DNA from: Oscillospiraceae bacterium
Lineage (GTDB): Bacteria > Bacillota > Clostridia > Oscillospirales > Ruminococcaceae
Assembly (NCBI GenBank): GCA_009777725.1
Contig: WRLG01000024.1
Span: 1-45,732 of the forward strand
DNA: 45,732 nucleotides
Direction of reading: 5' to 3'
Shown: piece after piece, positions 40,469 through 45,732 of the stretch
How the letters are laid out: every line of letters starts with the position of its first letter
Numbering within the stretch: the stretch's first letter is position 1
The notes under the pieces: generated by a model
The model's database searches: none
Told to the model about the DNA's origin: nothing
What the model saw: the letters and a program-made list of their open reading frames with translations, nothing else
Translations under genes and position numbers: made by a program

Positions 40469-41680
40469 TTACAAGGGTTGCGCCTGCCGCCTGAAAAATG
40501 AATCCCAAATCAAAACAGGGTATCCGAGATGCGGAATATATGCTTTTACGATGCCGTAAACTTCCTCCTGCTTTACAGGCGTGGAATCCGGCGCGGGGTT
40601 CGCGTCTCCTTGCGTGATGTATAATAATTCATCATCGCTGCTATATCTGAAGTCCATCACTCTGTGAACCCTTTCAACGCTTCTGTATTTAAAATGAATA
40701 ACGTCTCCTTGCTCTACCGTATAATAAACTCGTTCCGGCTTTACTTTTTCTATAAAGACAACCGCCCCCGGCTCAAATGTCCCCGACATACTGGGCGTTA
40801 AAACAACAGAGGGGTAATATCTGAAAACCTTAGCGTTAAACATAAACAAAAGCACAACGCAAACAGTGAAGAAAATCGGTGCTTTTAAAGGCTTTTTATC
40901 ATATTTGGCATATCTTTTTGTTATGCGCGCAGCTTGCGGATTGCTCTCTTTTGTACTTAAAATATAAATAAACATAGCAAGGAAATACAAGGTGCTTACA
41001 ACAGCCGCCCAAACCGCCCTGTGAACGCCCGGCAAAACCGGGAGCAAAGCAGGCGCAAGCGACAGCAACCGTATCACGATAAGCGATTTTAACGCCCCCC
41101 CGCGCGCCATATGCGTAAGCAGGGTGTTTAACACCAAAACGGGCAGAAACGAGATGAAGAAAAATTCCAAAATGCCCCTAATTTCAAGGGTAAAAAGCCG
41201 CCGCGCCTCATCGATTTGAATAAATGTATATACAAACACCACGATAGGCGCAATCTTATCCCGGTATTTTTCCGGCGCGCCTCTTATAATTCTTATTCTT
41301 AAAATCTCTGTTAAAATTGCCGTTGTTCCGTAAATCCAAAAATTTCTTATGACTGACTGCAAGCTTGAAACTTCCATGTTGCGGCTGAATCCTAAAAAGA
41401 TTCCTGTAACGGCGAAAGCCCCCGCGTAAAGCACGGCAAAAAACACCGCAACCGCAACAGACTCGCGCGCTTTAACCGCCCCCCGCTCGTCGCGCCCCGA
41501 ATAAATCAGATAAATAATCGTAACCGCAAAATACACCGCCGGGCGGAAAACCCGTTGATAAATCGGCACAAACTCACCCGGAACCAAGAACATAACAACT
41601 TGAACCGCCGCCAGCACAACCAGCACGACAGCCGCTTCGCTCAACAAAAATAACTTTTTTGTTGATATGCTCTTTGTCAT
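40469..41680 (-). CDS. Signal peptidase I, S26B (SipW/ER-type), with polytopic N-terminal extension
   Basis: From ATG 41680 (GGAGGGAGG site) the protein has 403 residues. The first 260 contain about seven hydrophobic helices, unusual for a signal peptidase. The C-terminal 150 residues hold the catalytic domain: VVLTPSMSGTFEPGAVVFIE (Ser nucleophile) and DVIHFKYRSVERVHRVMDFR, where His replaces Lys as in SipW and ER enzymes, then ITQGDANPAPDSTPV. SipW-type enzymes process TasA-like matrix proteins; such a protein is encoded at 44898-45515. Confidence 0.85.
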   Translation of the reverse strand: MTKSISTKKLFLLSEAAVVLVVLAAVQVVMFLVPGEFVPIYQRVFRPAVYFAVTIIYLIYSGRDERGAVKARESVAVAVFFAVLYAGAFAVTGIFLGFSRNMEVSSLQSVIRNFWIYGTTAILTEILRIRIIRGAPEKYRDKIAPIVVFVYTFIQIDEARRLFTLEIRGILEFFFISFLPVLVLNTLLTHMARGGALKSLIVIRLLSLAPALLPVLPGVHRAVWAAVVSTLYFLAMFIYILSTKESNPQAARITKRYAKYDKKPLKAPIFFTVCVVLLFMFNAKVFRYYPSVVLTPSMSGTFEPGAVVFIEKVKPERVYYTVEQGDVIHFKYRSVERVHRVMDFRYSSDDELLYITQGDANPAPDSTPVKQEEVYGIVKAYIPHLGYPVLIWDSFFRRQAQPL

Positions 41681-41689
41681 AATCTTGTT

Positions 41690-41803
41690 CCTCCCTCCGC
41701 CGCCTGCGGGCGGCACCTCCCTCAGAGAGGGAGGCTGTAGGATAGCCTCCCTCTCTGAGGGGGGCGTCGGCGTTAGCCGACGGGGGGAGTTAACCCCGCT
41801 CCC
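41690..41803. repeat. GC-rich multi-hairpin repeat, copy 1
   Basis: The element has four consecutive hairpins: CCGCCTGCGGGCGG, CCTCCCTC/GAGGGAGG, a C-run/G-run stem and GTCGGC-GTTA-GCCGAC, closed by CTCCC and GGGAG at the ends. Other copies are at 44369-44475, 44533-44637 and 45652-45732. Confidence 0.8.
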
Positions 41804-41806
41804 TTT

Positions 41807-42094
41807 CTATTCAAATAAATCATCATGAGTTCCTGTCTTGATTAAAACTAATATAAGATTATCTTTATATTTTCTATACATTAACAACCAATCCCCCGCG
41901 CCGTCTACATGACATTCGCGGTAATCTTTTAATTTACCTTTAAGCTGATGGTCGCGGTATTTAGCGGGCATAGGCTTACCGCTCAATAATAAATCAATAG
42001 TTTTTTCTAATTTTAACATATTATAACCGCGTTTTATTAACAGCTTTCGGTTTTTCTTGAATTCGGCGGAGTATTCGGGAGTATACTTATTCAT
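41807..42094 (-). CDS. YafQ-family mRNA interferase toxin
   Basis: The 95-residue product from ATG 42094 has the RelE/YafQ fold: YTPEYSAEFKKNRKLLIKRG, MPAKYRDHQLKGKLKDYREC and HVDGAGDWLLMYRKY, ending LVLIKTGTHDDLFE. The His and Asp residues of the YafQ active site (DHQL, CHVDG, GDW, GTHDDLF) are all present. It would cut mRNA on the ribosome. The ATG lies inside the end of the antitoxin gene, an eight-base overlap typical of such pairs. The in-frame start at 42154 is rejected. Confidence 0.9.
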   Translation of the reverse strand: MNKYTPEYSAEFKKNRKLLIKRGYNMLKLEKTIDLLLSGKPMPAKYRDHQLKGKLKDYRECHVDGAGDWLLMYRKYKDNLILVLIKTGTHDDLFE

Positions 42095-42401
42095 CGTAAT
42101 CCTCCGTTTCGTCCTCCAAATCCATAGCCTCAAACATTTCACGCGCATTTGCATAGAATCTTGGCTTACGAGTTCCTGCTTTATATTCCTCTATAATTTG
42201 TTCCGCTTCCTCAATGGCTTTTAAAAGAGAAGCATTAGGCTTACGTTCGTGTAAATCAAGAGGAATCCGATAACCCATAGCACTGGCTTCAAGAAAATAA
42301 TTAATTGCCTCATTAAAACCAAGTCCCAAAGATTCAAATGTTTCCTCAGCTTGCGTTTTTAAAACAGGGTCAAGGCGGATATTATAATTTAATGTTTCCA
42401 T
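42087..42401 (-). CDS. RelB/DinJ-family antitoxin
   Basis: The 104-residue protein starts METLNYNIRLDPVLKTQAEE, a ribbon-helix-helix DNA-binding domain, followed by ESLGLGFNEAINYFLEASAM. An acidic C-terminal helix (EMFEAMDLEDETEDYDE) would wrap the toxin. It should repress its own promoter. It is longer than most DinJ proteins by about 15 residues. AAGGAG precedes the ATG. Confidence 0.9.
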   Translation of the reverse strand: METLNYNIRLDPVLKTQAEETFESLGLGFNEAINYFLEASAMGYRIPLDLHERKPNASLLKAIEEAEQIIEEYKAGTRKPRFYANAREMFEAMDLEDETEDYDE

Positions 42402-42421
42402 ATGAACAACTCCTTTAGCTA

Positions 42422-42450
42422 ATTATAGCATATAAAGGGTTAAAAGTCAA
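42422..42450 (-). promoter_or_regulatory. Promoter of the toxin-antitoxin pair
   Basis: On the - strand TTGACT and TATAAT are 17 bases apart, 21 bases before ATG 42401. The spacer (AACCCTTTATATG) is near where RelB-type antitoxins usually bind. Confidence 0.75.
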
Positions 42451-42467
42451 TATTAAATATTAAGGCT

Positions 42468-42539
42468 CTACGGTAATTTAATTGCCTCAATCTCTTTTCG
42501 AGTTAAACCAGTCATGCGCGCAACTTTCTCTGAGGAATA
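42468..42539 (-). pseudogene. In-frame silent C-terminal module of the Rpn nuclease
   Basis: Directly after the TAA of the 42540-43403 gene and in the same frame, the sequence reads EKVARMTGLTRKEIEAIKLP and ends at TAG 42468-42470. This is nearly the same as the C-terminus of the paralogue at 43430-44278 (EKVARMTGLTRKEVEAIK). Read-through or a small deletion would add it to the upstream protein. Confidence 0.75.
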
Positions 42540-43403
42540 TTAATCATAAAGCCGCCTTAATTCCTCATCGGGTAGATTAGTTATCCTTTTAATAATGTCA
42601 AATGATAACCCCTCTTTAATCATTCTAACCGCATTTTCAATCGAATTTTCAAGCTTGCCCTTTTGAAGCCCTTCACGTATACCCTCTTGCCTGCCCTCAC
42701 GCTTTGCATGAGCCAAAGCTGAAGCCTCGTTATGCCTTGCCAGTTTACGAAGCCGCGCGGCTTCTTGGAATTCGGGCGTAACGGTTACTGTTTTATATGC
42801 ACTAATCGCCTCTTGCATTTCATCGACCTCCAAATCCTCAATTTTTTTCAAATCTTCTTCGGTTTTTGCCTTAAATAACGCAAGCCACAAACTTAGCCTA
42901 TCGGTTTTTGATAAGTTTTCAACGGGTAGTTTCGGCAATTCAAAATAATGCAGACAAAATTTATCCGTCAATTGAGTATGTCGGCTTACTTCAAGCGCAT
43001 GAAATTCCGAATGAAAGCCGTCATAATCTTTAAACATCGTGAAACTTACAATGCTTATAACAATCGCCTTAGGCAAATCCAAGTAACTATCGCCCGCTTG
43101 CAAAGCGGTGGAATATTCACGCGCCCAATAGTACAGACTTCGCTCAGGGAAATCGCCCTTATCATTAACTTGGACTTCAAGGTCAACGCGCTGACCATTC
43201 ACCACCATGTTTATATCAAGCCTACAGAATTTATCACCAAGAGTCTCCGGCGGGATTTCGGCATTGCGGATTTCAAACTGTTCAATGCTGTCGAGAGGAA
43301 TATTAATCAATGTCGCGACAAGACTTTTCAGCAGTTTAACATGTTTGGTAAAAATCATTTTAAACAGCAAGTCGTAAGTGAATTTGTATTCAAGTTCAGT
43401 CAT
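42540..43403 (-). CDS. Rpn-family recombination-promoting nuclease/putative transposase, copy 1
   Basis: The 287-residue protein has the PD-(D/E)XK nuclease fold of the Rpn family: YDLLFKMIFTKHVKLLKSLV, CRLDINMVVNGQRVDLEVQV (catalytic Asp and Glu-x-Gln) and ERSLYYWAREYSTAL. A helical region follows, then a variable C-terminus (ENAVRMIKEGLSFDIIKRIT). It is close to 90 percent identical to the following paralogue up to about residue 230, by eye, and differs completely after a run of Arg/Glu/Gly. A moderate AAAGGAAG site precedes ATG 43403. Confidence 0.85.
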   Translation of the reverse strand: MTELEYKFTYDLLFKMIFTKHVKLLKSLVATLINIPLDSIEQFEIRNAEIPPETLGDKFCRLDINMVVNGQRVDLEVQVNDKGDFPERSLYYWAREYSTALQAGDSYLDLPKAIVISIVSFTMFKDYDGFHSEFHALEVSRHTQLTDKFCLHYFELPKLPVENLSKTDRLSLWLALFKAKTEEDLKKIEDLEVDEMQEAISAYKTVTVTPEFQEAARLRKLARHNEASALAHAKREGRQEGIREGLQKGKLENSIENAVRMIKEGLSFDIIKRITNLPDEELRRLYD

Positions 43404-43429
43404 AGATACAGCTTCCTTTATTAGTCTTA

Positions 43430-44278
43430 TTATTTAATAGCCTCAACCTCTTTTCGAGTTAAACCAGTCATGCGCGCAACTTTCTCAATTGAATCCCCAT
43501 CGGCAAGTAAATTTTTGGCAAGAGATATTTTTTCCTCACGAATCCCCTCTTGTCTGCCTTTTTGAATACCTTTACGCTCTGCATTACGCAAAGCCGAAGC
43601 TTCATTATGCCTTGCCAGTTCACGAAGCCTTGCGACTTCCTTGAATTCGGGCGTGACAGTCACTGTTTTATACGCTCTAATCGCCTCTTGCATCTCTTCT
43701 ACCTCCAATGCTTCAATTTTATTCAAATCTTCTTCGGTTTTCGCTTTAAACAACGCAAGCCATAGACTAAGCCTGTCAGTTTTTGATAAATTTTCAACAG
43801 GTAATTTAGGCAGTTCAAAATAATGCAGACAGAACTTATCCGTCAATTGAGTATGTCGTTTAACTTCAAGAGCATGAAACTCCGAATGAAAGCCATCGTA
43901 ATCTTTAAACATCGTGAAACTTAAAATGCTGATGACTATCGCCTTCGGTAAATCCGAGTAACTATCGCCTGTTTTCAAAGCGGTGGAATATTCCCGCGCC
44001 CAGTAATATAAGCTTCTTTCGGGGAAATCGCCATCGTTGTCAACTTGGACTTCAAGGTCAACGTGCTGACCGTTCACCACCATGTTTATATCAAGCCTAC
44101 AGAATTTATCACCAAGAGTCTCCGGCGGAATTTCGGCATTGCGGATTTCAAATTGTTCAATGCTGTCGAGAGGAATATTAATTAAGGTCGCGACAAGGCT
44201 TTTCAGCAGTTTAACATGTTTGGTAAAAATCATTTTAAACAGCAGGTCGTAGGTGAATTTGTATTCAAGTTCAGTCAT
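43430..44278 (-). CDS. Rpn-family recombination-promoting nuclease/putative transposase, copy 2
   Basis: The 282-residue protein from ATG 44278 (AAAGGGGGG site) shares the nuclease domain of copy 1: CRLDINMVVNGQHVDLEVQV, ERSLYYWAREYSTAL and SDLPKAIVISILSFTMFKDY. It ends with SIEKVARMTGLTRKEVEAIK, the more common C-terminus of the family. It lies 26 bases upstream of copy 1 in the same direction and has its own consensus promoter, so the two are a tandem duplication. The upstream in-frame start at 44332 overlaps the promoter and is rejected. Confidence 0.87.
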   Translation of the reverse strand: MTELEYKFTYDLLFKMIFTKHVKLLKSLVATLINIPLDSIEQFEIRNAEIPPETLGDKFCRLDINMVVNGQHVDLEVQVDNDGDFPERSLYYWAREYSTALKTGDSYSDLPKAIVISILSFTMFKDYDGFHSEFHALEVKRHTQLTDKFCLHYFELPKLPVENLSKTDRLSLWLALFKAKTEEDLNKIEALEVEEMQEAIRAYKTVTVTPEFKEVARLRELARHNEASALRNAERKGIQKGRQEGIREEKISLAKNLLADGDSIEKVARMTGLTRKEVEAIK

Positions 44279-44303
44279 AAGTTTCCCCCCTTTTATTAGT
44301 TTT

Positions 44304-44332
44304 ATTATAACAGATTTTCGGCTAGATGTCAA
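44304..44332 (-). promoter_or_regulatory. Consensus promoter of the Rpn pair
   Basis: On the - strand TTGACA (44327-44332) and TATAAT (44304-44309) are 17 bases apart. Confidence 0.85.
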
Positions 44333-44368
44333 GCCTCGCTCCCTCCGCCGACCTCCCTGCGCCGCTCG

Positions 44369-44475
44369 CTCCCTCCGCCGCCTGCGGGCGGCACCTCCCT
44401 CTGAGAGGGAGGCTTAGGGGTCAAGCCCCCCTCCCGGAGGGGGGATGTCGGCTACGCCGACAGGGGGGAGCGAGA
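44369..44475. repeat. GC-rich multi-hairpin repeat, copy 2
   Basis: Same order of stems as the copy at 41690; the last is GTCGGC-tac-GCCGAC. A partial unit of the leading ctccctccgccg motif lies at 44337-44368. An apparent + strand ORF through this area is an artefact of the repeat. Confidence 0.8.
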
Positions 44476-44532
44476 CCTAGAGAAATTCGCCGTTCCTCCG
44501 CTTTTTTGCTGTCCGACCTCTCTCCGCCGCTC

Positions 44533-44637
44533 CCTCCCTCCGCCGCCTGCGGGCGGCACCTCCCTCTGAGAGGGAGGCTTAGGGGTTAGCCCCCCTCCCA
44601 GAGGGGGGTGTCAGCGTAGCTGACGGGGGGAGTGAGA
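44533..44637. repeat. GC-rich multi-hairpin repeat, copy 3
   Basis: The last stem reads GTCAGC-gta-GCTGAC, with a paired change against copy 2. Both copies 2 and 3 end in the same gagacctag sequence. No gene is visible between here and 44898. Confidence 0.8.
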
Positions 44638-44798
44638 CCTAGAAGATGCCGGCGTAACAAACACTTCTAAATCTTCATCTATCTACTAACAATATCATAT
44701 AAATCTAAACCCATATTAAAAAAAACCCAAATTCAACCCTTCAATTCAACCCCATAACATAATTCCCAAATAAAAACCCTGCAATTTTCATGAATAAA

Positions 44799-44830
44799 CG
44801 CGGCGGGGAGGGGATCCCGCCGCGCTATCA
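44799..44830 (-). terminator. Intrinsic terminator of the TasA-like gene
   Basis: CGCGGCGGG (44799-44807) pairs with CCCGCCGCG (44816-44824). On the - strand the hairpin is followed by TTTATTC. Confidence 0.75.
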
Positions 44831-44897
44831 TGCTTGATTAGTTTGCGTATGTATTGCTACATATAAACTAAGCTTTGAATTTAAATTTAAGCTAAAA

Positions 44898-45515
44898 TCA
44901 CGGACCAGCAGGTCCATTACCGTATCCGATTGTGAGGATTTCGGAGATTGCATACGTGCCGTCTTGTGCAGGAGTTGCACCAGCAGTAAGAGCTGTGTTT
45001 CCACCCCAGCGAATAGTCAAAGTGATGTCGGTTGATTGCTGACCAACAGCAAGAGATTTTTTATCGGCATCGCCAAGTGGGACATTCGGAGAGATACCTG
45101 CAGCGGTGTTTGCACCCCAATCCACCATAACGTCAATGAACTCGTACATTGCCATACTGGTTTCAAACTCTTCAAGCCAAGCCGGAACAGAGCCTACGTT
45201 TTCAACTCTGAAAACGAACACTGCCTCTGATGCTAAATTTCCATTCGGGTCAGCAGTCCAAGGTCTGTTAAGTACAACGTCTAATTCAGCTGATTGTCCG
45301 TCAGCTGAAACTTCAATTGTGCCTGTTGCGCCTAGAGAAGCCGCTGGGTCAAATGCTGCTTCAACGATGTCAACCTTAATTCTTTCGCCTAATGTAACAT
45401 TACCTCCGAATACCAACACGCCTGTTACAGCCGCGAATACAACGCCGGACAGGATGCAAACTGCGAGAACAACGGATAGATTGCGTAATCTTTTCTGGTT
45501 TTTGATTTTAGTCAT
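44898..45515 (-). CDS. TasA/camelysin-like secreted protein with SipW-type signal peptide
   Basis: The 205-residue protein has a long signal segment (LRNLSVVLAVCILSGVVFAA, VTGVLVFGG) of the kind cleaved by SipW-type peptidases. A beta-rich domain follows: LGERIKVDIVEAAFD, ASEAVFVFRVENVGSVPAW and STDITLTIRWGGNT, ending LTIGYGNGPAGP. Family members form extracellular fibres in biofilms. GGAGATTTTAATC precedes ATG 45515. It has its own terminator and is separated by about 3 kb of inserted sequence from the signal peptidase gene. Confidence 0.75.
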   Translation of the reverse strand: MTKIKNQKRLRNLSVVLAVCILSGVVFAAVTGVLVFGGNVTLGERIKVDIVEAAFDPAASLGATGTIEVSADGQSAELDVVLNRPWTADPNGNLASEAVFVFRVENVGSVPAWLEEFETSMAMYEFIDVMVDWGANTAAGISPNVPLGDADKKSLAVGQQSTDITLTIRWGGNTALTAGATPAQDGTYAISEILTIGYGNGPAGP

Positions 45516-45578
45516 GATTAAAATCTCCTTTAAATTTAAATTTTTTAGAGTTTTTCCCCTCTTATATTTTACCCCGCT

Positions 45579-45602
45579 TAACCGTAATTAGCGGTTGAGC
45601 TT
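45579..45602 (-). promoter_or_regulatory. Imperfect dyad upstream of the TasA-like gene
   Basis: CCGCTTAA and TTAGCGG form an imperfect inverted repeat next to a TAAAAT-like -10 on the - strand. It could be an operator. Confidence 0.3.
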
Positions 45603-45651
45603 AGTGGTAAACGAAATTAATGCGCCCTGCGCCGCTCGCTCCCTCCGCCGC

Positions 45652-45732
45652 GCTCCCTCCGCCGCCTGCGGGCGGCACCTCCCTCCGAGAGGGAGGCTTA
45701 GGAGCTAGCCCCCCTCCCAGAGGGGGGATGTC
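45652..45732. repeat. GC-rich multi-hairpin repeat, copy 4 (cut by the window end)
   Basis: The copy starts as the others do and runs through the third stem to gatgtc at the last base. A partial leading unit lies at 45624-45651. Confidence 0.8.

Noticed and set aside
44326-44589. + strand ORF rich in Pro, Gly and Arg
   Set aside because: It runs through two copies of the GC-rich hairpin repeat; its composition comes from the repeat, with no start signal or family.
41690-45732. GC-rich repeats considered as a CRISPR array
   Set aside because: The copies are 60-2,500 bases apart, self-complementary and not separated by spacers of even length; no cas genes are present.

Overview
The window looks like chromosomal DNA of an uncultured, endospore-forming Clostridia bacterium. 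The best evidence is a spoVAD-spoVAE pair, a SipW-type (S26B) signal peptidase next to a TasA-like secreted protein, a tig-clpP-clpX operon, and many consensus TTGACA-17-TATAAT promoters with AGGAGG-type ribosome binding sites. No tRNA, rRNA or CRISPR array was seen. All assignments come from reading motifs and family resemblance; no database search was run.

Bases 1 to about 11,050 are a gene graveyard. On the + strand lie remnants of a TetR regulator, an AlbA/Schlafen-type ATP-binding protein, a transglutaminase-like protein, an AAA-like protein and a VirD4/TraG coupling protein, with a few small ORFs that still look intact. On the - strand (4,670-11,038) lie a broken ClpC-like ATPase, a large broken protein joining a ClpA-type AAA+ module, an FtsH-type AAA+ module and an M41 peptidase, and a deleted metallophosphatase. 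Together they suggest a decayed conjugative element whose most unusual cargo was the Clp/FtsH pair. Two copies of a terminator-plus-promoter element precede two of the - strand genes.

Bases 11,380-17,541 are a same-direction array of small accessory enzymes: a TIM-barrel isomerase/epimerase, UPF0158, GNATs, a PH-domain protein, a YjbR protein, a flavoprotein, an aminoglycoside-type kinase and a PfkB-type kinase. Some are intact; others carry internal deletions or frameshifts. A - strand AlbA_2 regulator with an operator-like promoter follows (17,750-19,134), then a secreted Cys-containing protein behind a triple-hairpin leader, then an overlapping gene pair encoding a JAMM-like protein and a small charged protein.

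Bases 21,000-31,400 are core chromosome: threonine synthase, a metallophosphoesterase, trigger factor, ClpP, ClpX, DAHP synthase, prephenate dehydrogenase, a leucine-rich-repeat lipoprotein and 3-dehydroquinate synthase. A degenerate response regulator and a divergent WYL regulator follow; the latter heads an operon of small accessory enzymes (33,738-36,483).

Bases 36,560-45,732 are on the - strand: an SCP2-domain protein with a Lys/Pro/Ala-rich arm, spoVAE and spoVAD, and a surface-protein locus (DUF5305-like protein, SipW-type signal peptidase, TasA-like protein). That locus is split by a YafQ/DinJ toxin-antitoxin pair, two tandem Rpn-family nucleases and several copies of a GC-rich multi-hairpin repeat.
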